DNA from: Bacteroidota bacterium
GTDB lineage: Bacteria; Bacteroidota; Ignavibacteria; Ignavibacteriales; Melioribacteraceae
Length of the DNA: 64,000 bases
Assembly (NCBI GenBank): GCA_023381535.1
Contig: JAMCSN010000277.1
Coordinates: forward strand, 52,332 to 116,331
Direction of reading: 5' to 3'
Below the pieces are notes generated by a model. The model was given only the letters and a program-made list of their open reading frames with translations, was not told the origin of the DNA and did no database searches. Position numbers and translations under genes: made by a program. Below, piece after piece: positions 33,689 through 40,816 of the stretch. Positions within the stretch are counted from its first letter, which is position 1. Every line of letters begins with the position of its first letter.

Positions 33689-33703
33689 GATGGGGGTGGT
33701 TGA

Positions 33704-34088
33704 TTAGTTGCGGAATTGTTTTTAATTTGTTTCAACATTAAGGGCCAATAACTCTTGGGGAATACATTTCCAATTTCCTTCTCTTTGTCTTCACGCACGT
33801 TTCCGCTTCGCAAGAAGTTTTATATAAATAGATCTGAAAGTTTAGCTGCAATCTTCATCTCACTTTATTGGGCAGCATTCGTCTCAGTCCATATAATTCT
33901 ACGGCTTAAAGAAAAATAGTTATCAAGCAGAAAATTTAGAAAACAACTTAATAATGCAGTCTTAAGAGGTAGATAAACAACAAACGCCGTGAAGTGCGTT
34001 GGCGGGCTTGTCCGCCGCCCGTCTAGCCGAGACGAGTTTTTGTGGCGGATTAATTAATAGTTATATTTTTTAATTTCTTGAGTTTTTT
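33704..34088. other. Non-coding stretch ending in a palindromic repeat
   Basis: I see no gene in 33704-33970. Bases 33971-34066 form a repeat. A left part agataaacaacaaacgcc... (about 35 bases) is nearly identical to 59273-59307. GC-rich hairpins follow (ggcggg...cccgcc-like, and cgtctagccgagacg). The stretch ends with ggcggattaattaatagttata. The ends are complementary to each other (ATAAaC...CGCC against GGCGG...GTTAT). It stands directly before the start of the next gene. Confidence 0.5.
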
Positions 34089-35075
34089 ATGAGATATAAT
34101 TTGTTCTGCGTTGATGAAATACCTTATTGTATTTGGGATGGAGAATATCAAAATATCAATTCAGAATATATAAAACGAGTTGAACCCCACTATTATGAAT
34201 ATGTGGCACAATCAAACTATGATATAATTAATGATTCCGAAGCAGATAAAGAAAGCAAACAATTTGCTGCAATATCGTTAAGGAGTTATTATACCCAAGC
34301 AATGGAAACTTTATTCGCTCTCATTTTTGCAACTTTACAAGCTCCAACTTGTATTCCTGGTTGGATGATGAAATATAAAAACTATGATTTGTATAAGCTG
34401 GTAGAAAAAACTGATAATAACATTCCATTAAAAATAAGGTTTACAAAAGTCGAGAATATTAGCTGGAATTCAATTATAAAATTGATATTTCATTATTTTG
34501 ATGAAAAAGAGATTGATGCAAAAAATATAATTGTGAAAAACTTTACTGATCTTCTCTCATCGTTTGCTTCGGATTATTTAGATAAAAATCTGCACAATGA
34601 ATATAACAGTGTCAAGCATGGATTAAGAGCAAAGGCTGGCGGAAGTGTTCTTGCTATTAAAGAAGTTGATAAGGAAGGAAAACCAAAAGACAATTCAGAG
34701 TGGACCAAAATATTGCATAGTGATTACGGTTCTTCATTTTATATTGATGAAAAGTTGTTGGATAGCAAAAACCACTTTCGTTTAAAATACCATTCGAATA
34801 ACTGGAATCCAGAAGACATATTTTATGAGATTAACTTCATAAGTTTATTACTTCACAATTTACTCACGTTTCTAAAAATATTCAACAAAATTGAAAGTGA
34901 TAGTATAAAATATAAATCCGTTTCTCCCGAAGATGCATTTAAAACACCTTGGAAAAATTTAATTGGCACTGGAAATATTACGATGGATTTTGGTTTTGAT
35001 TATAAGTCAATAAAATTGTTTTCAAATGATGAAATATTAGCTTCTTATGACTTTAAAAAAGATGACGAAACATAA
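34089..35075 (+). CDS. Orphan protein of unknown function in accessory island
   Basis: 328-aa cytoplasmic-looking protein that I do not recognise. It has no signal peptide or membrane segment and is rich in Asn, Lys, Ile and Tyr. A 'HNEYNSVKHGLRAKAGG' stretch near residue 170 resembles the N-x-x-KHG turn seen in some HEPN/abortive-infection proteins, but the RxxxxH dyad is not evident. Base composition is more AT-rich than in the core genes, which suggests acquisition. It sits between two palindromic repeats and just upstream of a restriction-modification gene, so a defence role is possible but unproven. Confidence 0.75.
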   Translation: MRYNLFCVDEIPYCIWDGEYQNINSEYIKRVEPHYYEYVAQSNYDIINDSEADKESKQFAAISLRSYYTQAMETLFALIFATLQAPTCIPGWMMKYKNYDLYKLVEKTDNNIPLKIRFTKVENISWNSIIKLIFHYFDEKEIDAKNIIVKNFTDLLSSFASDYLDKNLHNEYNSVKHGLRAKAGGSVLAIKEVDKEGKPKDNSEWTKILHSDYGSSFYIDEKLLDSKNHFRLKYHSNNWNPEDIFYEINFISLLLHNLLTFLKIFNKIESDSIKYKSVSPEDAFKTPWKNLIGTGNITMDFGFDYKSIKLFSNDEILASYDFKKDDET

Positions 35076-35078
35076 TCC

Positions 35079-35220
35079 GCAACTCAAAGCGACTGCTTTA
35101 AATGTTGCGGCACCCGTCTTCGCTCAGAAAAACGAGCTACGCCGGGCATGTTTATGAGGTAATAAAGTTGCGCCCGTCTTGCTTTTCGGCAATGCGAGGC
35201 ATGTTGCAAATGTTAGTTGC
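35079..35220. repeat. Palindromic repeat between the orphan gene and the RM gene
   Basis: A 142-bp stretch with complementary ends (gcaact at 35079-35084, agttgc at 35215-35220) and internal hairpin words such as gcccgtctt...ggcatgttg present twice. It has no coding capacity. Its composition (GC-rich hairpins in AT-rich surroundings) resembles the repeat before 34089. Confidence 0.5.
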
Positions 35221-35314
35221 TCTTTGAAGTGTGAATAATTAACGAATGATAGTTATTTTGAAAGTTGCAGCTTCGTTATAACGACTCTAAATTTTGTTCA
35301 CTATATTGTAAATC

Positions 35315-37372
35315 ATGATAAAAGAATATTTATTAAATTTATTTAAGACCTACCAAAAAGGCGATGCACGAGAGGAATCTTATTACAAACATCTCGCCGA
35401 TTTTATTACAGAATATTCCGAATCGCAGAGAAAAAGGAAAATTGATGTAACTATTCTTCCCAAGAAAACCGAAGCCGGAAATCCCGATTTTAGAATTTGG
35501 GACGGAAGGCAAAAAATTATCGGCTATATAGAGGCAAAAGATTTAGGCGTTGATCTTGATAGAGTTGAAGATTCCGAACAACTCAAAAGGTATTTATCAA
35601 CTTTTCCGAATGTTATTTTAACAAACTTTACGGAATTCCGTTTATATAGAAACGGCGAATCTATTGAGCATATATCAATTGCGCGTCCTTTTGTAATTAA
35701 AAAACTTTCCACAATTCCGCCGATTGAAAACGAAGACAAATTATTTGAACTGCTCGAAAGATTTTTAGATTTCTCACTTCCAAAAACCTACACTGCTAAA
35801 ACTCTTGCGGTAGAGCTTGCCAAAAGAACCAAGTTCTTAAAGGATGAAGTTGTAAGCGAGGAGTTAAAAAACAATAACGATTCTATTCATGGATTTTATA
35901 ATGCATTCAAAGAATTTCTAATTGCAGGTATTTCGGAGGACGAGTTTGCCGATCTATATTCTCAAACAATTACTTACGGTTTGTTTGCCTCACGTCTGCG
36001 TGCCGGAGATGAGTTTAATAGAAGAGCGGCTTACTCGTACATTCCAAAATCTATTGGAATTCTCAGAGATATATTCAAATACATCTCATTGGAAGATATT
36101 CCAAAACAGATGGAAATAATTATTGATGATATTGCCGATGTGCTTGCTGTTGCGGATGCAAAGAAAATATTGGATCAATATTATCACGAAGGAAAAGGAA
36201 GCGATCCGGTATTGCATTTTTACGAAACATTTCTTTCTGTTTATGATCCGGCAACGAGAGAAAAACGGGGAGTTTATTATACGCCGGAACCGGTTGTTTC
36301 TTTTATTGTGCGTTCGCTTCATCAGATACTTAAAGATAAATTTGATATTAGCGATGGGTTGGCGGCAAAAGATGTAACGCTTCTCGATCCCGCCGGTGGA
36401 ACGCTAAGCTTTTTAGCAAAGGCAATTGAAATAGCCGTGGAAGAAATTAAGGATAAAGTTGGTGAAGGTGTTGTGGATTTGTTTATCAAAGAACGGGTCC
36501 TTCAAAATTATTATGCTTTTGAATTGATGATGGCTCCATACGCAATAGGGCACATGAAGATGTCTTTTCTTTTGGAGGAGCTTGGTTACAGAATGGAAGA
36601 CGATGAACGTGTAAAGTATTATCTAACGAACACACTCGAAATGAAAGAATTAGTTGAATCTAAATTTCCGGGGATGTCTTCACTTTCAACAGAAAGCCAC
36701 GAAGCCGGAAAAGTAAAAAAACAGGTTCCAATTTTAATTGTTTTAGGCAATCCACCGTACTCCTATTACTCATCAAATACAGGAGAATGGATCTCAAAAG
36801 AAATTCAAGAATATTTTATGGTTGATGGAAGACCACTTGGTGAGAAAAACCCAAGAGGATTACAAGATGATTATGTGAAATTTATCCGCTTTTCTCAATG
36901 GAAGATTGATCAAGCCGGTGAAGGTGTTTTAGGTTTTATTACAAACCATAGTTATCTCGATAACCCGACTTTCAAAGGAATGCGCCAGTCTCTAATGAAC
37001 AGCTTTGATGAAATATATATACTCGATCTTCATGGGAATAGTTTGAAGAAAGAGAAAGCTCCAGATGGTAGTAAAGATGAAAATGTTTTTGATATACAGC
37101 AGGGAGTGGCTATAGCATTCTTTATTAAGTATAAGAATGGAAAGAGAAAACAAGTTTACCATCATGAAATTTTTGGATTAAGAGAAGAGAAATACAATTG
37201 GCTTAATAAGCACAGTATTAAAAAAGTAAAATGGGAAAAAATTGTACCCCATCCGGTATTTTACCTTTTCAAGCCGACTGATAATAAATTAGCAAGTCAC
37301 TATTATTCTTTTTATAAGATAACCGAAATATTCCCGGTAAATAGTTGTTGGAATTGTAACGGGAAGAGATGA
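35315..37372 (+). CDS. Type IIG-like restriction-modification enzyme, N-terminal part (frameshifted)
   Basis: Nuclease plus adenine methyltransferase part of a single-chain restriction-modification enzyme (type ISP/IIG, Eco57I-like). The N-terminal PD-(D/E)xK-like site is 'NPDFRIWDG...GYIEAKD' (residues 53-72). A helical linker follows. The methyltransferase has motif I DPAGGTLSF from Asp358 and the catalytic NPPY from residue 479. Translation leaves the conserved frame at about 37345: an extra T puts a stop at 37370, while the continuation (VGIVTGRDDL...) is intact in the next frame. The target-recognition part is thus cut off unless the shift is a sequencing error or is bypassed. Intact relatives are about 1,000 aa. 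Confidence 0.85.
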   Translation: MIKEYLLNLFKTYQKGDAREESYYKHLADFITEYSESQRKRKIDVTILPKKTEAGNPDFRIWDGRQKIIGYIEAKDLGVDLDRVEDSEQLKRYLSTFPNVILTNFTEFRLYRNGESIEHISIARPFVIKKLSTIPPIENEDKLFELLERFLDFSLPKTYTAKTLAVELAKRTKFLKDEVVSEELKNNNDSIHGFYNAFKEFLIAGISEDEFADLYSQTITYGLFASRLRAGDEFNRRAAYSYIPKSIGILRDIFKYISLEDIPKQMEIIIDDIADVLAVADAKKILDQYYHEGKGSDPVLHFYETFLSVYDPATREKRGVYYTPEPVVSFIVRSLHQILKDKFDISDGLAAKDVTLLDPAGGTLSFLAKAIEIAVEEIKDKVGEGVVDLFIKERVLQNYYAFELMMAPYAIGHMKMSFLLEELGYRMEDDERVKYYLTNTLEMKELVESKFPGMSSLSTESHEAGKVKKQVPILIVLGNPPYSYYSSNTGEWISKEIQEYFMVDGRPLGEKNPRGLQDDYVKFIRFSQWKIDQAGEGVLGFITNHSYLDNPTFKGMRQSLMNSFDEIYILDLHGNSLKKEKAPDGSKDENVFDIQQGVAIAFFIKYKNGKRKQVYHHEIFGLREEKYNWLNKHSIKKVKWEKIVPHPVFYLFKPTDNKLASHYYSFYKITEIFPVNSCWNCNGKR

Positions 37373-37373
37373 T

Positions 37374-38435
37374 TTGACAATAGGTTTTACAGAAGATGAA
37401 ATATGGAACCGTGTTAAAAATTTTGCAAGACTTGAGCCCGAATTAGCAAGGCAAACTTATAATCTCGGTGAGGATTCCAGAGATTGGAAACTAGAATACG
37501 CGCAAAAAGAGTTAAAGGATTGCGGATTAATTAAAAAATATTTGACACGTATTTCATACCGTCCATTTGATATCCGTTATACTTATTATACTGGTAAATC
37601 GAGTGGATTTCATATGACTCCCAGAGGAGCGGTAATGCACCATATGCTGAGAGAGAATATAGGCTTGGTTACTTCACGACAAACAAGTTCAGATTTCCGA
37701 CACATATTTGTTGCAAGTGAAATTACTGAATATAATTTAACCGGAAGTGCTGGGCGATATGGGAGTGGATATTTATGCCCACTTTATCTCTATCCAGAAA
37801 AAAAAGAAGAAAAGAAAGGCGCTCTTGTTCAAATGATAATGTTTGAACCGGAGGAAGAATACCAGACGCGGCAGCCAAACATAAGCCAAGGATTATTTGA
37901 AGAATTAAAAAAGAATTACAAAAAGGGAATAAAACCGGAAGAGATATTTTATTACATCTATGCAGTTCTTTACAGCAATTTCTACCGTACAAAATACGTA
38001 GAATTCTTAAAGATGGATTTTCCGCGTGTTCCTTTTACCAAAGATTACAAGCTATTCATTAAACTTGGCAAACTTGGTGAGAAGCTTGCGGATTTACACT
38101 TGCTGAAATCAAAAGAGTTAGATAAAACCAAAATAAATTTTTCACCAAAAGGAAGTGACAAAGTAGAAAAGCTACGCTTCGACTCCGCTCAGCGTGGCAA
38201 TGGGAAAGTTTGGATAAACAAGGAACAATATTTCGATAATGTTCCTGAAAAAGTATGGCAATATCAGGTAGGCGGATATCAAGTTTGCGAAAAGTGGTTA
38301 AAAGACAGAAAAGAAAGAACTCTAACTTTAGAAGAGATACAAACCTATTGTAAAATAGTAACGGCACTATCCAAGACAATTGAATTACAGAATGAAATAG
38401 ATGAATTATACGAAAGTGTTGAGAAAACGGTATAA
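37374..38435 (+). CDS. Type IIG-like restriction-modification enzyme, C-terminal part (target recognition)
   Basis: 353-codon continuation of the preceding gene in the +1 frame; the homologous frame can be read back to about 37347. It holds the end of the methyltransferase and the target-recognition region ('YRPFDIRYTYYTGKSSGF', and 'LYSNFYRTKYVEFLKMDFPRVPFTKD', quoted here only as two short blocks). A helical C-terminus follows. As a separate gene it has no ribosome-binding site and an unlikely TTG start. It contains an in-frame palindrome at 38174-38195 adding about eight residues (RFDSAQRG). Together the two parts make one broken gene. Confidence 0.8.
   Translation: MTIGFTEDEIWNRVKNFARLEPELARQTYNLGEDSRDWKLEYAQKELKDCGLIKKYLTRISYRPFDIRYTYYTGKSSGFHMTPRGAVMHHMLRENIGLVTSRQTSSDFRHIFVASEITEYNLTGSAGRYGSGYLCPLYLYPEKKEEKKGALVQMIMFEPEEEYQTRQPNISQGLFEELKKNYKKGIKPEEIFYYIYAVLYSNFYRTKYVEFLKMDFPRVPFTKDYKLFIKLGKLGEKLADLHLLKSKELDKTKINFSPKGSDKVEKLRFDSAQRGNGKVWINKEQYFDNVPEKVWQYQVGGYQVCEKWLKDRKERTLTLEEIQTYCKIVTALSKTIELQNEIDELYESVEKTV
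38174..38195. repeat. In-frame palindrome in the RM gene
   Basis: ACGCT (38174-38178) and AGCGT (38191-38195) enclose tcgactccgctc, giving a GCTTCGACTCCGCTCAGC-type hairpin. It is read in frame as part of the target-recognition half, in a position where flanking sequence ('KVEKL' and 'GKVWINKEQ') reads as a continuous family sequence. It is a third coding-sequence insertion of a hairpin, alongside the two in fmt. Confidence 0.5.
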
Positions 38436-38503
38436 TTAGAAACCTACTGAGAAGAATTAGTGATAGATTTGACTTAATTGCAACTTGGCAAGGACAAAAT
38501 AAA

Positions 38504-39070
38504 ATGAGCCCAAAGGGAAAACAAGTCATACTAACAGCTTTCTTCGGAACAGCCGCGTGCTTGGTTATAGGAATAATTTCCTACGGTTTTGTAATCTTTA
38601 GTTTTCATGATACAAGATCACTAATAGTTTTGTACGGTGTTTACGGTTCAATTTATTTCAGCGTGGTAAAATACCTGAAGCGGCGGGAACATATTGCTGC
38701 GGTTGCATTTATGATTCTCGGAGTGATTTTACTGCGGGGGCGCACATTAAACATGCTTTATTATCTGCGCGACATTTATTTGTTAGTGCCGCTATATGTA
38801 TCGATTCTTCTCTACATGTTTTACATTAACAAGAATAACACAACGCCGCTATTTGTTAGGGGTCTTGCGCTGGTAGTGTTTTTCCCGCTGCTCTACGAAA
38901 TTTCATTGCTGTTGCTGCTACTGACATTGCGTATAAACTTGGAATCTGCTTTTCCTTCATTACTGATACAATTCCGTTTGTCCATAATGGTAAGTGTCGG
39001 CATGGCGGTTGGTTTTGATCTTTATGAGAACTACAAAGAAAAAATTAATTCGTTGTTTAAGATCGGTTGA
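38504..39070 (+). CDS. Hypothetical polytopic membrane protein
   Basis: 188-aa protein with five or six hydrophobic helices (about residues 10-30, 35-52, 60-78, 85-105, 118-140 and 155-175) and no recognised motif. The start ATG follows 'aaaat' with no clear Shine-Dalgarno. It stands alone between the broken restriction gene and the decayed DinB-like gene. The function is unknown. Confidence 0.65.
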   Translation: MSPKGKQVILTAFFGTAACLVIGIISYGFVIFSFHDTRSLIVLYGVYGSIYFSVVKYLKRREHIAAVAFMILGVILLRGRTLNMLYYLRDIYLLVPLYVSILLYMFYINKNNTTPLFVRGLALVVFFPLLYEISLLLLLLTLRINLESAFPSLLIQFRLSIMVSVGMAVGFDLYENYKEKINSLFKIG

Positions 39071-39151
39071 ACCGGGCAAATGCAATGTTGTTAGTCAGCA
39101 TAAATATTTAATAGACTGAGATTGTAAATTCAAATCCAAGTAGAGCGTTAC

Positions 39152-39410
39152 ATGAAATTCAACCTTGATGAAACCATAGAAGTTCTATCTCGAACGCCTG
39201 TATTATTGAAGGTTTTACTTAATGACTTATCACACAATTGGGTTCATAACAATGAGGGACCTGAAACGTGGAGTCCTTACGATGTGGTAGGTCATCTCAT
39301 TCAAGGAGAGAAAACCGATAGGACAGATTGCACGAACAATGGCGAAACAATACGATGCGGAACTCGGTCAGTGGCCAGAGTATTTATCAATATTGCATAG
39401 AAGAAGCTGA
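39152..39410 (+). pseudogene. DinB/YfiT-like protein, internally deleted
   Basis: The first 54 codons match the N-terminus of a DinB-like four-helix metalloprotein ('DETIEVLSRTPVLLKVLL', then 'WSPYDVVGHLIQGEKTD'). From 39321 a different frame gives the family C-terminus ('GQIARTMAKQYDAELGQWPE' followed by YLSILHRRS and a stop at 39408). About 80-100 central residues, including one metal-binding His region, are missing at the junction. A deletion fused the two ends out of frame. The metal site cannot be complete, so the gene is dead. Confidence 0.75.
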
Positions 39411-39496
39411 TTATTTGAGCAGAGTTAAACCAAGGATTAATTATTTGCGCGGATACCAATTGGTGTCCGCCTAACCACAATATCTGAAAGGTAAAC

Positions 39497-39850
39497 ATGA
39501 TAGATAAAACATTCGCTGAACATTTTGCAACAGATTGGATAGATTCATGGAACAAGCATGATCTTGATCGCGTTCTGTTACACTATACCGACGATTTTGA
39601 AATGTCTTCACCGGTAATCATCAAAGTTGCCGGTGAACCGTCGGGATCATTAAAAGGCAAGGAAGCTATCGGCTCATATTGGGCAAAAGCTCTTCAATTA
39701 GATCCAACTCTTCATTTTGAATTAGTTGCCACGCTTGTTGGTGTAAACAGTATTACTTTATACTATAAAGGTCCCCGCGGCGCATCGGCGGAGGTATTCC
39801 ATTTCAACGAAGAAGGAAAAGTTACGAGGGCATATGCACATTATGTTTAA
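39497..39850 (+). CDS. NTF2-like (SnoaL-type) protein
   Basis: 117-aa single-domain protein of the NTF2-like fold. It opens with the classical 'FATDWIDSWNKHDLDRVL' helix and 'HYTDDFEMSSPVI' strand, then 'GSLKGKEAIGSYWAKAL' and a C-terminal beta-sheet ending in 'VFHFNEEGKVTRAYAHY'. Members include ketosteroid isomerase-like enzymes and ligand-binding proteins; the substrate cannot be assigned. The surroundings hold decayed genes, but this frame looks intact. Confidence 0.85.
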   Translation: MIDKTFAEHFATDWIDSWNKHDLDRVLLHYTDDFEMSSPVIIKVAGEPSGSLKGKEAIGSYWAKALQLDPTLHFELVATLVGVNSITLYYKGPRGASAEVFHFNEEGKVTRAYAHYV

Positions 39851-39870
39851 TTTATTGCGAAGTAAAATTG

Positions 39871-40106
39871 AAGATGAAATTAATTTCTATAATTGAAAGC
39901 GGACTGGTACCTGAAAATATTTTTCCGAAGTTTCAATTGTCGAATCGGTATTAACAATTTTCAAATTAGAATGAAGAAGGCGAGCAATAGGAAAATGAAC
40001 TTAAATAGAAACTTGGATTGTAATTCCGCTCGAAGAAAGCAAACTGAAGGAAGTCTTCGCTGAAAAGTATGATCAATACTGTGCAGCTGTGCGGCAGTGG
40101 ATATAA
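39871..40106 (+). pseudogene. Gene remnants, including a methyltransferase-like C-terminal end
   Basis: Two short relics. Bases 39871-39951 encode 'MKLISIIESGLVPENIF...', which resembles the start of fatty-acid/SAM-methyltransferase-type proteins and then stops. Bases 40005-40106 encode 33 residues ('PLEESKLKEVFAEKYDQYC' then AAVRQWI) that resemble the C-terminal end of isoprenylcysteine/phospholipid methyltransferase-like proteins, with a stop codon directly upstream. Both fit gene decay in this stretch; family assignments are tentative. Confidence 0.4.
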
Positions 40107-40149
40107 CTGTAAATAAAAAGTATTTTGCATCAAGTTTAAGAGGGAAGAT

Positions 40150-40452
40150 ATGACACACAAAAAATTTTTGGTTTCGTTTGCCGCGGTTGTTTTAGTTCTT
40201 CTGCTTAGCGGCTGTGCTGATGCAATCCAATATGAATACTCAAAAGATATTCAGCAAGTAGGCTTTTGGTACGGGCTATGGCATGGAATGATTGCGCCGG
40301 TAAGTTTTATAATTTCTTTGTTCGATGCGAAAGTCGCAGTTTACGCTGTCTATAATAACGGCGCGTGGTACAATCTTGGCTTTCTGCTTGGCGTAAGTAT
40401 GCCGCTCGGCGGCGGTTGTTCTGCAAGCAGAAGAAAAAAGAAAGTTTGTTAA
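40150..40452 (+). CDS. Small lipoprotein
   Basis: 100-aa secreted lipoprotein. A hydrophobic signal (residues 5-20) ends in the lipobox LLSGC, with Cys21 as the lipidation site. The mature part has two more hydrophobic segments around 'GFWYGLWHGMIAPVSFIISLF' and 'NLGFLLGVSMPLGGG' and ends in a basic tail RRKKKVC. The pattern 'YGLWHGMIAPVSF' recurs in small lipoproteins of unknown role (from memory). An aggga-type ribosome-binding site precedes the ATG. Confidence 0.8.
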   Translation: MTHKKFLVSFAAVVLVLLLSGCADAIQYEYSKDIQQVGFWYGLWHGMIAPVSFIISLFDAKVAVYAVYNNGAWYNLGFLLGVSMPLGGGCSASRRKKKVC

Positions 40453-40816
40453 AAAAATATTTAGAATTTGTAAGCAGATTTTTTTGAGAGCATCATTCGA
40501 GCTTTGCAGCTAGCAGCAAGATTGCAATTGCGTGATTGCAATGTTCCGCTTGTTGTAATTGAAGTCATCCCGGGAATAAATGTGCGCTGTTACGATGGAA
40601 CTCGCACAGTAGGTACAAGCTGCTACCGATAAGGAAATGCAGTAGCTTAAAGTTTTAATTGTCGCTTCACATTCACTCCGGCTATCATTTAGTTTTCAGT
40701 AATCAAATTTTATATATTACCGTAAACTCAAAATCAGTTTTTTTATGAGTCTATTCTTATAATAAAAATGTTTTAGCATTAGTCGGGGATTTCTTAATAT
40801 CTGCGGTTTTTGAAGT
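40453..40816. other. Gap with a possible short coding relic
   Basis: No complete gene. Bases 40504-40632 are open in one frame and read like protein ('LRDCNVPLVVIEVIPGINV' then RCYDGTRTVGTSCYR and stop), with no plausible start; this may be a relic or a tiny gene. An AT-rich stretch at about 40690-40800 precedes the kinase gene and should hold its promoter, but I see no convincing consensus. Confidence 0.3.

Noticed and set aside
32640..33720. CRISPR array in the repeat-rich tRNA region
   Set aside because: Repeats are tRNA parts and hairpins of unequal length and spacing; there are no regular spacers and no cas genes.
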